From Belliella alkalica (GTDB lineage: Bacteria > Bacteroidota > Bacteroidia > Cytophagales > Cyclobacteriaceae), in assembly GCF_022549785.1 (NCBI RefSeq), contig NZ_JAKZGO010000001.1, positions 248,001-312,000 of the forward strand: a stretch of 64,000 nucleotides of DNA, read 5' to 3'. Under the pieces are notes generated by a model. The model was not told where the DNA came from, searched no databases, and saw only the letters and a program-made list of their open reading frames with translations. Shown in pieces: positions 17,554-27,056 of this stretch (positions are counted from its first letter, which is position 1; each line of letters begins with the position of its first letter). The position numbers and the translations under genes are program-made.

Positions 17554-18746
17554 TGGTTATTTTTACTCAATTTTGATAGTGGTTCGTATTGTGCTACATC
17601 CTTAATTTTCACATATTCAAAGAGAAGATTAGCAATAAAAGGATTTGTATAAAATTTTTGAAGAGCATTCAAATCAAGAAAACTTAGACCTTCCAATCCA
17701 AAACAAAAGCCATTTTGGCAATATTTATAATTATCATAACCATGAATATCCAAACCTGAAATGTGAATAACTGGCAATCCCTCACACAATAACCTTAACT
17801 GAACTGCTGAATTCCCAACAATAGCAATGTCCACACTATCAGAAAAGGATTCAATACTTTCATTTTTTGGAGCAATTCTTAGCAAGGCTGCAGGAAAAGA
17901 ATTTTCTGACAATTTTGAATTAGGATGAAGCCGTATTTTCAAAAGTTCAATATTTAGTTTTTTCTTTACTTGTTTTAACAATTCAATTTGTTCTGGGGTA
18001 GCTTCAAAAAATGCATTTGTTGCAATACCTACTCTTGGATTATTAGGGATTTCACGAAGGGGCTTTACCACCGTCTGATCACGATAAAAAATTCTAGCAT
18101 TTGGCGACTTCTCTAAGACGGTTTCTAAACCCTTTTGATTTAGGACTGCTGCATAAGTGCTTGTATAAGGAAAATAATTCTCATCAGAAAACCCATTATA
18201 ATGATGGTGATCATCCTGCCACCAAAAAACTTCCCTTTTTAAGGATACTACTGCTGCCCAAAGCATATGAGCTGTTGGAGTAATATCGCTTATGATAATT
18301 GGAATGATTTTTTTGTTGTTTTTCAAAAACAACTTGTAACTGGCATAACCTATAATTACCTGTAAATCAACTTCATTTAGCAGAGATTTTCTATTTTTAA
18401 ACACTCTTAAAAGTACCGGAAGAGCTAATAAAGTATAATAAACTAATCTAGCACTTAGTATAAGACTTGATGTTTTTTGTTCTTTTGTAAATAATTCTTG
18501 GTTTAATATTTCAGCATTTTCAAATTCTTTAACAACAGAAAGGGCTTTTGAATTTGGTGAGGCAAATGCATCTAGAAAAAAGCGCTTATCATGATTTATA
18601 CTAATTGGAATATCTTTTAACGGTGAAAAAACTCTCGCCCACCGCATAATAAATTCACGCGATGGTTTAGATCGTATTCTTTTCTCAATAGCTGGCAAAA
18701 GCCTTTTTTTGGAAAGGCGTATTGCAATTAATAAATGTGTATCCAA
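17550..18746 (-). CDS. Putative GT-B surface-carbohydrate transferase of unknown specificity
   Basis: I do not recognise this 398-residue protein with certainty. The C-terminal half (about 230-370) reads like a GT-B donor domain as in polysialyltransferase or CDP-glycerol-transferase-like capsule proteins. It has KIRLHPNSKLSENSFP followed by DIAIVGNSAVQLRLLCEGLP and VIHISG. The middle carries an unusual aromatic/His run, WWQDDHHHYNGFSDENYFPY. It is the first glycosyltransferase-like gene downstream of the pseudaminic-acid operon. This makes it a candidate CMP-pseudaminic acid transferase (inference from context only). Confidence 0.5.
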   Translation of the reverse strand: MDTHLLIAIRLSKKRLLPAIEKRIRSKPSREFIMRWARVFSPLKDIPISINHDKRFFLDAFASPNSKALSVVKEFENAEILNQELFTKEQKTSSLILSARLVYYTLLALPVLLRVFKNRKSLLNEVDLQVIIGYASYKLFLKNNKKIIPIIISDITPTAHMLWAAVVSLKREVFWWQDDHHHYNGFSDENYFPYTSTYAAVLNQKGLETVLEKSPNARIFYRDQTVVKPLREIPNNPRVGIATNAFFEATPEQIELLKQVKKKLNIELLKIRLHPNSKLSENSFPAALLRIAPKNESIESFSDSVDIAIVGNSAVQLRLLCEGLPVIHISGLDIHGYDNYKYCQNGFCFGLEGLSFLDLNALQKFYTNPFIANLLFEYVKIKDVAQYEPLSKLSKNNQ

Positions 18747-18932
18747 GGAGTAGTTAGTATTTATGAAAATAATCTAGCAAAAATCTGCAGGCTCAAACCC
18801 TTTAAAAAAGAATGATTTTTAAGTCTATTAAAAAAAGCAACGATACTCATATATTTAATAGGGAAACCTAATATATTAGATTTTCTTCAATAAAAACAAA
18901 TTTTTTTTCTTTTCATTGCTAAAGTATTTTAA

Positions 18933-19961
18933 TTATAACTTAAACCTATCCCCCCTATCAAAATCCTTAGGCGCTTCTTTCCCCAACCAGTTTTTTAACT
19001 CCTTCGGATGCATTCCAAAGCCTGGTCTTATACTTCGTATATTTTCTTCAGTAATAATCTCTCCCTTCTTTATATCCTTTACAACATAAAGTGATCTACT
19101 AAAATCTTTTCCTTTTTTCTGCTTTTCGGTAAGATTATAGTCAACGATACCAATTGCTGTTTCAGCTTCTCTTATGGCATTTACCATTTCAGTAAACTCT
19201 TCCTCATTCATTGAAAAAGAAGCATCTGGACCTCCAATTGATCTATCAAGGATAAAATGTTTTTCGATAATTTTAGCTCCTAAACAAGTTGCAACTATTG
19301 GAACAGTACTCCCAATCGTATGATCTGATAATCCCGGAATAACTCCAAAACGTTCTTGAAAGTCATTAATCATAGCCATATTAGCCTCTTCTATTGGTGC
19401 TGGATAACTTGATGTACATTTTAGCAAAGCAATATCATGGTTACCCACTCTCCTGCAAGCATCTAAAGCTAATTCAATGTCTTCCACAGTAGCTATACCT
19501 GTAGATAAGATCACTGGCTTGCCTTTAGAAGCGACATATTCGATTAAAGGAATATCAGTAATTTCAAAAGATGCTATCTTGTAAGCCGGAACATTTAGGC
19601 TTTCTAAGAAATCGACGGCAGTTTTATCAAATGGGGAAGAAAAACAAATCAAACCTTGTTTTTCAGCTTCTTCAAATAATGCTAAATGCCATTCCCAAGG
19701 AGTGTATGCCTCTTTGTATAACTCATGTAAATTTCTCCCGTCCCAAATGGTACCTTTAATTAGAAAATCATCTTTTCTTGAGTCAATCGTAATAGTATCA
19801 GCTGTGTACGTTTGCAATTTAATACAATCAGCTCCAGAACGTTTTGCCGCTCTAATCGTCTCTAAAGCTGTTTCTAAACTACCATTGTGATTTGCTGAGA
19901 GTTCTGCTATGATCAATACTTTTGAATTTTCTGACGAAATGTCAAATGTTCCAATTTTCAT
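18933..19961 (-). CDS. pseI: Pseudaminic acid synthase
   Basis: This 342-residue NeuB-family enzyme condenses a 6-deoxy-diacetamido hexose with phosphoenolpyruvate. The N-terminal TIM barrel has IIAELSANHNGSLETA, DCIKLQTYTADT and GLSDHTIG. The C-terminal antifreeze-like SAF domain starts near residue 285. The insert GTIWDGRNLHELYKEAYTPW is the pattern of PseI rather than of sialic or legionaminic acid synthases. The neighbouring pseB, pseC and pseF support this. Its start overlaps the stop of the tandem GNAT gene by four bases, and a 186-bp gap follows before it in the reading direction of the next gene. Confidence 0.9.
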   Translation of the reverse strand: MKIGTFDISSENSKVLIIAELSANHNGSLETALETIRAAKRSGADCIKLQTYTADTITIDSRKDDFLIKGTIWDGRNLHELYKEAYTPWEWHLALFEEAEKQGLICFSSPFDKTAVDFLESLNVPAYKIASFEITDIPLIEYVASKGKPVILSTGIATVEDIELALDACRRVGNHDIALLKCTSSYPAPIEEANMAMINDFQERFGVIPGLSDHTIGSTVPIVATCLGAKIIEKHFILDRSIGGPDASFSMNEEEFTEMVNAIREAETAIGIVDYNLTEKQKKGKDFSRSLYVVKDIKKGEIITEENIRSIRPGFGMHPKELKNWLGKEAPKDFDRGDRFKL

Positions 19962-20974
19962 ATTTCAATAATTTTAGAGCAAGAATACACCCCGTTTTTA
20001 ATTTTTGAAAAACTATAATTTAATTTTTCAAATATTCTAACTGAAGCTATATTCTCGTGCATCACCAATCCTTTTAAAACAAAACTTTTTAAACTTAAAT
20101 CACTTAAAATTCTTTCTTCAAGTAATTTCAGAATAACTTTACCAAAACCCTTTCCATGAAATCTTGAGTCAATCAAATAACTAATCAAGCCTTCATTGAA
20201 CTTAAAATTTACATCAACCCTTATTGATCCTATTTTTTGACCTCCCAAGCATAGTATAAAATAGTAACAACTTTGATCATGGATTTTAGATACAAACCAA
20301 TTGTAGTGTTCATCAAACTCTATTAAATCTTTGTTGAAAGAATAATTTCTCACTTTAGCATCTGTAGCCCAACGATATGTGGAATTAGCATCATCAATAG
20401 TTGCTTTTTTAAGATAAAGATTAATATTATTTTTACTATGGATATAGACATTAATAGCCATATCTTCAAAAATTGCATGTTGACTTAAGATTGCTTCATT
20501 GATAAAACCAGCCTTTTCTAAAACAGAATATAATTGTGGTCTCAGATCAAAAGCATAGGTAAAAATTTTATGAAGATTTAAAATATTAAATCCTAATTCT
20601 TCAATCAATTCTAAAAATACTAACCAATATTTTTCGAAATAATTCTGTTCAAGTTCTGTATCTATAATGAAAGAAATCTCTGCATTTTTATCTATCCAAT
20701 TGATGTGAACTAATCCTCCATAACCGATACACTTATCTCCTTTTAAAAAACTAAACAGCAATTGACTAGGTTGATCTTGATGAAAAAGGCTTGATATAAC
20801 TTTCTCAAAATAATTGTCTTGATCGTCTTTGGTCAAAGGTTTGTTTTGACGTAAATGATAAATTTGCTCATTTCGCCACTTCATTATCCAGTACCTATCT
20901 TCAAACCTAATAGGTACAATGGAATAATCTCCCTTCTCAAAAATCTGTTTACTTAATACTTTGTAAGTATTCAT
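19958..20974 (-). CDS. Tandem GNAT acetyltransferase, PseH-like
   Basis: The 338-residue protein contains two GNAT-type domains. The first (about 15-175) has IVPIRFEDRYWIMKWRNEQ and CIGYGGLVHINW. The second (about 178-338) has LKKATIDDANSTYRWATDAKV, a QKIGSIRVDVN acetyl-CoA strand and DSRFHGKGFGKVILKLLEE, where FHGKGFGK resembles the pyrophosphate loop. PseH acetylates the C4 amine in pseudaminic acid synthesis. A two-domain form could acylate two positions or combine a catalytic and a degenerate domain. It overlaps pseF by 26 bases and pseI by 4. Confidence 0.8.
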   Translation of the reverse strand: MNTYKVLSKQIFEKGDYSIVPIRFEDRYWIMKWRNEQIYHLRQNKPLTKDDQDNYFEKVISSLFHQDQPSQLLFSFLKGDKCIGYGGLVHINWIDKNAEISFIIDTELEQNYFEKYWLVFLELIEELGFNILNLHKIFTYAFDLRPQLYSVLEKAGFINEAILSQHAIFEDMAINVYIHSKNNINLYLKKATIDDANSTYRWATDAKVRNYSFNKDLIEFDEHYNWFVSKIHDQSCYYFILCLGGQKIGSIRVDVNFKFNEGLISYLIDSRFHGKGFGKVILKLLEERILSDLSLKSFVLKGLVMHENIASVRIFEKLNYSFSKIKNGVYSCSKIIEI

Positions 20975-21644
20975 ATTTTAACTCTGCAATATTCCAATCA
21001 TGCAAATTATCAATATCTTGAACTTGCAATGGAGAAAGTTCTAATCCTAACGAATTACTTGAAAATAACTGTTTCGAATTCAAGAATGATTTAGTATCCA
21101 ACCAATACCATTGTCCTGCATCGTGATAAACAAGTTCTAAATCTTGAGATCTTTCATTGATGTTTTCTGGCCAAACCATACTTACATTTTCCTTTTCATT
21201 TTTTCTTAATCCTCTCCAAATAGGATATTCAAATTGAACTATGGGGAAAATTGAGTCTGCTTTTTTTTGAATTAGTTTGAGAAAACCTTCATTTAAATTT
21301 TCACTCCTTACAAATGGAGCAGTAGGATAAATGCAGCAAGCGAATTCAAAACATTGACCTGAAGCAGCATAATAAGATAAAACTTCCTCTATTACGTCAG
21401 CAGTGGTGGCTAAATCATTAGAGTTTATAGAAGACCTTAAATAGGGAACTTTTGCTCCATATTTTATAGCTATTTCAGAAATTTCCTTATCGTCAGTAGA
21501 AACCATTACTTCATCAAAAAGGCTAGACTTTATTGCTTCTAAAATAGAATAAGCAATTATAGGCTTACCAAGAAAATCCTTAATATTTTTTCTTGGAATA
21601 CGTTTACTACCACCTCTTGCTGGTATAATACAAAGATTAGGCAT
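20949..21644 (-). CDS. pseF: Pseudaminic acid cytidylyltransferase
   Basis: This 231-residue CMP-sugar synthetase activates pseudaminic acid with CTP. The CTP-binding signature IPARGGSKRIPRKNIKDFLG lies at residues 7-26, followed by MVSTDDKEI and the DAGQWYW motif near 175 typical of PseF/NeuA enzymes. It overlaps pseC by 8 bases and the tandem GNAT gene by 26, so the operon is tightly coupled. Assignment to pseudaminic rather than another nonulosonic acid follows from PseB, PseC and PseI around it. Confidence 0.9.
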   Translation of the reverse strand: MPNLCIIPARGGSKRIPRKNIKDFLGKPIIAYSILEAIKSSLFDEVMVSTDDKEISEIAIKYGAKVPYLRSSINSNDLATTADVIEEVLSYYAASGQCFEFACCIYPTAPFVRSENLNEGFLKLIQKKADSIFPIVQFEYPIWRGLRKNEKENVSMVWPENINERSQDLELVYHDAGQWYWLDTKSFLNSKQLFSSNSLGLELSPLQVQDIDNLHDWNIAELKYEYLQSIK

Positions 21645-22809
21645 AGAACTCTTTAATTATTTGAATAACGTAAATCTGCTCTTCATTTGTCAGAGTTGGA
21701 TAAATTGGTAAGCTGATACACTTTTCATAGTAGGCCTCAGCCTTAGGGAAATCTCCCAATTTCCACCCAAGCTGTTGGTAGTAAGGCATTAAATGCGTAG
21801 GTACATAATGAATCTGAGCAAAAACATGCTTTTCTCTCAAATGATTATACAAACCCAGTCTGTCTTCTACTTCTAATACATACAAATGATATGCATGTCC
21901 TTGAATTACTCCCGAAGATCCAGAGAGGAAAGTATCATCCTTAAAAGATTGAGCATAAAATTCAGCAATTTCCCGTCTTCGCTCAAGTCCTTTTTCAGCT
22001 CTATTTAGCTGACTTAATCCTAAGGCTGCCTGAAAGTCAGTTAGTCGATAATTGAACCCGAGTTCTTGCATTTCCATATACCAAAGTGGATAAAAATCCT
22101 TTCCTCCTGCTAGTTCTATAGGATTTGTATAAAGCTCATCACTTTTCACTATACCATGCGTTCTGAGCATCAAAAGCTTTTTATAGAGATCTTCATCATT
22201 TGTGGTAATCATCCCTCCTTCACCTGAAGCAATATGTTTTACAGGATGAAAAGAAAAAATCGCTAAATCAGCAAAATTCCCATTACCACAGTTTTGTCGA
22301 TGTCCTTTACTATCTACAAAATGTCCTCCTGGAGAATGACATGAATCTTCAATAATCCATAGATCAAACTCGTCTGCAAGAATTCTAAACTGCTCTAAAT
22401 TTACAGCCCTACCTGCAAAATCGACTGGGATAATTCCAGAAAAAGTGCCTTTTGGAGCACTTTCCAATAAATTTCGAACTGCATTGATATCCAATAAATA
22501 CGTATCTGGTTCTATGTCAGCAAAAACTACTTCACCTCCACAATATCTAATGCAATTAGCAGATGCGGCAAAAGTAATAGGTGTAGTTATCACTTTAGTC
22601 CCAGGTTGAACACCTAATGCCAAACAATTTAAATGAAGTGCAGCAGTCCCATTAGCAACCGCTACTGCGTATTTTACACCAATATATTTTGCAAATGCTT
22701 CTTCAAACTCCTTGATTTTCGGACCTTGAGTTAAATAATCAGATTTAAGCGTTTCAACTACAGCTAGAATATCTTCATCTGTAATATGTTGCTTACCGTA
22801 CGGTATCAT
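21637..22809 (-). CDS. pseC: UDP-4-amino-4,6-dideoxy-N-acetyl-L-altrosamine transaminase
   Basis: This is a 390-residue PLP-dependent DegT-family sugar aminotransferase. The start at 22809 (MIPYGKQHITDEDI) is the family start; an in-frame ATG at 22833 would overlap pseB further. The PLP lysine lies in IFSFHPVKHIASGEGG, and the cofactor-contacting IIEDSCHSPGG precedes it. The enzyme transfers an amine from glutamate to C4 of the 4-keto sugar made by PseB. It overlaps pseB by 17 bases. Confidence 0.92.
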   Translation of the reverse strand: MIPYGKQHITDEDILAVVETLKSDYLTQGPKIKEFEEAFAKYIGVKYAVAVANGTAALHLNCLALGVQPGTKVITTPITFAASANCIRYCGGEVVFADIEPDTYLLDINAVRNLLESAPKGTFSGIIPVDFAGRAVNLEQFRILADEFDLWIIEDSCHSPGGHFVDSKGHRQNCGNGNFADLAIFSFHPVKHIASGEGGMITTNDEDLYKKLLMLRTHGIVKSDELYTNPIELAGGKDFYPLWYMEMQELGFNYRLTDFQAALGLSQLNRAEKGLERRREIAEFYAQSFKDDTFLSGSSGVIQGHAYHLYVLEVEDRLGLYNHLREKHVFAQIHYVPTHLMPYYQQLGWKLGDFPKAEAYYEKCISLPIYPTLTNEEQIYVIQIIKEFYA

Positions 22810-23818
22810 ATATTTCAAAGTTTGGGTCAACATGCTCTTTTATTAGCTCACGTAGTGAATCTACAGTTTCCCATTCTGTATTATCCCCAGAATTATACTG
22901 GAAACCTGCTGGGACTTTCACTGCATTAAAACACTCTTGAAATTCCTCAACCTTCCATCTTGGGTGAGAAGGTAATATCGTGTAGTATTTACCCAAGTCC
23001 CAAGTGTAAAAGGAATCTGAGCTAGTGATCATTTCTTCGTGGACTTTTTCACCAGGGCGTATTCCAATGATATTTTTCTCACATTCTGGACCAATAGCTT
23101 CCGCTACATCCATAATGTGATAAGATGGGATTTTAGGAACAAAAATCTCCCCTCCCCAAGCATATTCAAGCGCATGCATAACCATATCAACCCCACCCTG
23201 CAAAGAGATATTAAAACGAGTCATGGTTGGCTCAGTAATGGGCAAAACTCCTTCTTTTCTCTTTTTCAAGAAGAAAGGAATTACTGAACCATTAGAACCC
23301 ATGACATTCCCATATCTCACGACAGAAAATTTTATTGGATTCCATCCTTTGATGTTGTTCGCCGCTACAAAAAGCTTATCTGAAGCCAATTTTGAGGCTC
23401 CATACAAATTAATTGGTGCAGCTGCTTTATCTGTTGATAGCGCTACCACTCTTTCAACATTAGTCTGCAAACAAGCATCAATTACATTTCTAGCTCCATC
23501 AATATTTGTTTTCAAACATTCTTCAGGATTATATTCAGCAATCGGTACATGCTTCATGGCCGCAGCGTGAATAACATAATCTACATCTTTAAAGGCTCTT
23601 ACCAACCTCTCTTTGTCTCTAACATCTCCAATAAAAAAACGTATTTGAGGGTATTTATTTGTAGGATAATCTTGAGCCATTTCAAATTGTTTTTGCTCAT
23701 CTCTTGAAAAAATGATGAGTTTCCTAACATCCGGGAAATGCTCTAATATATGTGAAGTAAGCGCTTTCCCTAATGAACCTGTACCTCCTGTGATTAGAAG
23801 CGTTTTATTTTTCATCAT
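22793..23818 (-). CDS. pseB: UDP-N-acetylglucosamine 4,6-dehydratase (inverting)
   Basis: This 341-residue SDR enzyme starts the pseudaminic pathway, dehydrating and C5-epimerising UDP-GlcNAc. The NADP-binding TGGTGSLGKALTSHI is at the N-terminus, DVDYVIHAAAMKHVPIAEYNP is near residue 80 and the YxxxK pair reads YGASK. FFLKKRKEG and GIRPGEKVHEEM are typical of PseB/FlaA1. The first of two consecutive ATG codons is used here. It is the first gene of an overlapping five-gene operon, 43 bases after the ABC transporter gene. Confidence 0.93.
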   Translation of the reverse strand: MMKNKTLLITGGTGSLGKALTSHILEHFPDVRKLIIFSRDEQKQFEMAQDYPTNKYPQIRFFIGDVRDKERLVRAFKDVDYVIHAAAMKHVPIAEYNPEECLKTNIDGARNVIDACLQTNVERVVALSTDKAAAPINLYGASKLASDKLFVAANNIKGWNPIKFSVVRYGNVMGSNGSVIPFFLKKRKEGVLPITEPTMTRFNISLQGGVDMVMHALEYAWGGEIFVPKIPSYHIMDVAEAIGPECEKNIIGIRPGEKVHEEMITSSDSFYTWDLGKYYTILPSHPRWKVEEFQECFNAVKVPAGFQYNSGDNTEWETVDSLRELIKEHVDPNFEIYDTVR

Positions 23819-23861
23819 ATTAAATCATTAATAGAATTTCGATTTTATTTAGACTTTTATG

Positions 23862-25670
23862 TTAAACCCTTTGTAGGCTTACCATTTCCTTGAAGCTTGA
23901 CTCTTTAATGATCAGTTCCATGAAAGTACCACAATTCGTTATGGCACCTTTATCCATGAAAATAACCTGATCCACATTTTTGATTGTACTCAATCTATGA
24001 GCTATCATGATGATGGTATATTGCCCTTTTAAGTCATCAATACTTTGCTGAATAATACGTTCTGTTTCTGAATCTAAGGATGACGTCGCCTCATCCATAA
24101 ATAAAAAATCAACTTCTTTGTACAACTCCCTAGCGATAGAGATGCGTTGTTTCTGGCCACCACTCAAGCTAATACCATTGTTACCTAAACGAGAATCTTC
24201 TCTATTTTCTAATTGACTTACAAAATCTTCGATGTGTGCTTTCCGAACTGCTTCCTGAAATCTAGCCAAAGTTTTTGCATTCTTTTCATCCCAGATAGTG
24301 ACATTATTGAATACCGAATCATCAAAAATTACTGGGTCTTGGGTAATGTATCCAATTCTCTTTTGAAAACTTTGAATGTCCAGATCACTTACTCTTGTAT
24401 TATCTATCCAGAATTCGCCAATATTTGGAGCAATTAGTCCTGTAATGATATTTAAAAGCGTTGTTTTTCCAGAACCACTTTCACCAACAAAAGCAACGGA
24501 CTGATTCTTTCCTATCGTTAAATTGACATTGTTTAAGATGGGCTTGTTATCCAAATAGCAAAAACTTATGTTCCTCAGAGAAATTTCATTTTTAAAACCA
24601 TTATAGGGTTTTACACCCGTTAGGGTAGGATTTGCTTTCAGATCATCGACAAAATCTGACATGCTTGCCAAAGAACCTGAAAAGCCTAAAAATTGATTAT
24701 AGGATGTTTGGAGAGCTGTTAGAGAAGTAAGTGCTCTATAAAAAAATAGAAGACTTAAAATGATGGTTCCAAGCCCGCCCCCAATAATATTCACTTGAAT
24801 TAATATAACGCTGACAACCACTCCTATCATCATAGGCTCACGCATTCCCATCATAATACTATTGAGTACACCCATCTTCCGGTTTGTCTCTTCAATGTCC
24901 AGCACTTTCTTTTCCAGAAAGCGAACATAATTTTGTATAGATGCTGTAGCTTTTAAATACTTGAAAAAGGCAACAACCTGAATAATGTACGCTTGAAAAG
25001 TATTATTGCGGGCAACCAACTCTGACGAAAGAATTTTGGTCTTGCGGTAAAGAGCACTAAATAGAAAATTAGATAATACTCCCCCTATAGTGATCAAAAC
25101 CGCAAATTCGGGACTTGCCAAAAATGCTAAGCCAGCGTACGCTAAAATCATTACAAACTGCTGAAGTATAGTAGTGTAGGTTCGGAAAGCCTGCATAACT
25201 CTCTCAACTTCACCACTCATAGTATTTTGTATGGCACCCGCATCTGCATTGACAAAAGCATTGTAATTAAAATTGGCCAATGCTTGTATAATTTCCAATC
25301 GAATCTTAGCAATGAAAAATTGCTGGTAAATAACACGAACATACCGCTCAAAAAAAGTCGCAATCCCTTTGAAAACAAAAAACCCAAACATGGTGACCAA
25401 GACAACGGTCAATGTGAGTTGAAATCCAATAAGCTCTAATCCATCCAATAAAAATGATAATTGACCTAATTTCTCTGAAGAAGCAGTGGAATTCTCATCT
25501 GCCATCAATTCTAAAAGGGGTAAAAACATTGTTAACCCCAATCCATCCAATAATCCTACAAGTATGCTTGTGAGCAATAAAAATATCATACGATATCCTA
25601 AATGCTTATAGAAATAAAAAAAATCAGGAAAGAATTTTTTTGAGAAAAATTTCATTAGATACAGCTTCAA
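23862..25670 (-). CDS. ABC-type lipid-linked oligosaccharide or lipid exporter (PglK/MsbA-like)
   Basis: This 602-residue half-transporter has a six-helix membrane domain (about 20-330) fused to an ATPase (about 360-602). The Walker A motif is GESGSGKTTL, the signature LSGGQKQR, and the Walker B VDFLFMDEATSSLD. Because no Wzx-type flippase is visible in the locus, it may flip the lipid-linked repeat unit, as PglK does in Campylobacter (inference). A general lipid or drug exporter is the alternative. It is preceded by a 244-bp gap in which I see nothing specific. Confidence 0.85.
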   Translation of the reverse strand: MKLYLMKFFSKKFFPDFFYFYKHLGYRMIFLLLTSILVGLLDGLGLTMFLPLLELMADENSTASSEKLGQLSFLLDGLELIGFQLTLTVVLVTMFGFFVFKGIATFFERYVRVIYQQFFIAKIRLEIIQALANFNYNAFVNADAGAIQNTMSGEVERVMQAFRTYTTILQQFVMILAYAGLAFLASPEFAVLITIGGVLSNFLFSALYRKTKILSSELVARNNTFQAYIIQVVAFFKYLKATASIQNYVRFLEKKVLDIEETNRKMGVLNSIMMGMREPMMIGVVVSVILIQVNIIGGGLGTIILSLLFFYRALTSLTALQTSYNQFLGFSGSLASMSDFVDDLKANPTLTGVKPYNGFKNEISLRNISFCYLDNKPILNNVNLTIGKNQSVAFVGESGSGKTTLLNIITGLIAPNIGEFWIDNTRVSDLDIQSFQKRIGYITQDPVIFDDSVFNNVTIWDEKNAKTLARFQEAVRKAHIEDFVSQLENREDSRLGNNGISLSGGQKQRISIARELYKEVDFLFMDEATSSLDSETERIIQQSIDDLKGQYTIIMIAHRLSTIKNVDQVIFMDKGAITNCGTFMELIIKESSFKEMVSLQRV

Positions 25671-25914
25671 TTTAATTTAATTAAATATTTATTTTTTTAA
25701 CCGAAGCCCAACCCAAACTTTTACCAGTATCACTTTCATATTATCAAAGACCTATCTTTTAAAGACATTTCGTTTAATATGTATATACGCTTCCTTACAA
25801 CTAGCTATTAATTTACAATCATCATTGGTCTGTTGACAATTGACTAAGAACTATTTGATCTTGCTAGAATTTGATTTACACCTTTGTATTTAGTGTCAGA
25901 TTTTGATTCTTACT

Positions 25915-27012
25915 TTAATCATTATTATACCACTCATACACAATCTCCAAACCCTCCTTAAACCTAAAATTAGGATCATACCCACAAACACCTTCTAATT
26001 TGGCAATGCTAGCCTTAGAGTGTTTTACATCTCCAGGCCTTTCGTTACCGTAGACAGCTTTTATTCTTTTTCCACTGATCTCACAAAGCATCTCCACCAT
26101 TTCGTTGAGTGAAATTTGATCTCCACAAGCCACATTAAAAACCTCATGTTTGCTTAAGGGCAAGGTAGCTAAAACGCTAAGGGCTTCGCTAATCAGCACA
26201 TCCACTTCTTCAACTCTAGGCTTTTTTGCCTCTCCACTCCTAAGCCTCACTGCATCTTCGCCAATCAGCATCATTTTCACATTAGCCTGTACAGCATTTT
26301 CCACAAAAGTGAAATCTCGACTAGTTTCTCCATCCCCATTGATCATTGGCTCGGTACCTTCGATAAAGTGCTTACAGAAAATAGGTATCACCGCAGCGTA
26401 TGGATTATTGGCATTTTGTTTGGGTCCGAAAATATTGAAGTAGCGTAGTCCAATGGTATGGAAACCATAAACTTTGCTAAAAACATCAGCATATAATTCA
26501 TTCACTAACTTAGTCACTGCATAAGGCGATAAAGGATTCCCTTCATTCCCCTCTACCTTGGGCAATACTGGGCTATCACCATAAGTACTGCTGCTTGCGG
26601 CATAGACCATTTGTTTTAGAGAGGGTGATTCTTTGGCAGCGACCAACATATTCAGAAAACCTGAAACATTAACTTCATTAGATAATAAAGGGTCTGATAT
26701 GCTCCTAGGAACAGAACCCAAAGCAGCTTGATGCGAGATAAAATGAACTCCCTCTACGGCACGTTTACAAGTTTCTAAGTCTCGAATATCACCTTCCACA
26801 AACTCAAAATTTGGTAACCCAAGAAAGTCTTTGATATTTTCAAAATACCCATTGGACAAGTTATCCAATACACGTACCCGACCTGCTCCAAAGCGCAGTA
26901 AGTATTCAACCAAATTTGACCCAATAAAACCTGCTCCTCCTGTAACTAAAAAAGCATGCTTACTTAAATCAATGTTATGGTAGGTAGTATTATAAAGCTT
27001 ATTGTTGTACAT
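25915..27012 (-). CDS. UDP-HexNAc(A) C4-epimerase, WbpP/TviC type
   Basis: This 365-residue extended SDR has GGAGFIGSNLVEYL near residue 25, HQAALGSVPRSISDP near 95, the YxxxK pair in SPYAVTKLVNEL and RYFNIFGPKQN. The SVPRS segment is characteristic of WbpP/TviC epimerases, which act on UDP-GlcNAc or its uronic acid. It directly follows the nucleotide-sugar dehydrogenase, and the pair would yield UDP-GalNAc uronic acid. The first ~15 residues precede the usual start, and a slightly later start is possible. Confidence 0.88.
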   Translation of the reverse strand: MYNNKLYNTTYHNIDLSKHAFLVTGGAGFIGSNLVEYLLRFGAGRVRVLDNLSNGYFENIKDFLGLPNFEFVEGDIRDLETCKRAVEGVHFISHQAALGSVPRSISDPLLSNEVNVSGFLNMLVAAKESPSLKQMVYAASSSTYGDSPVLPKVEGNEGNPLSPYAVTKLVNELYADVFSKVYGFHTIGLRYFNIFGPKQNANNPYAAVIPIFCKHFIEGTEPMINGDGETSRDFTFVENAVQANVKMMLIGEDAVRLRSGEAKKPRVEEVDVLISEALSVLATLPLSKHEVFNVACGDQISLNEMVEMLCEISGKRIKAVYGNERPGDVKHSKASIAKLEGVCGYDPNFRFKEGLEIVYEWYNND

Positions 27013-27056
27013 TTTTCTTTAGTGTGAGTAAAAACCTTTCTCTTCTGAAGGAAAAG

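Noticed and set aside
17550-18746. Missing PseG (UDP-sugar hydrolase)
   Set aside because: It lacks the N-terminal G-x-G-H-x-x-R pattern expected of PseG and its conserved region resembles a transferase donor domain.
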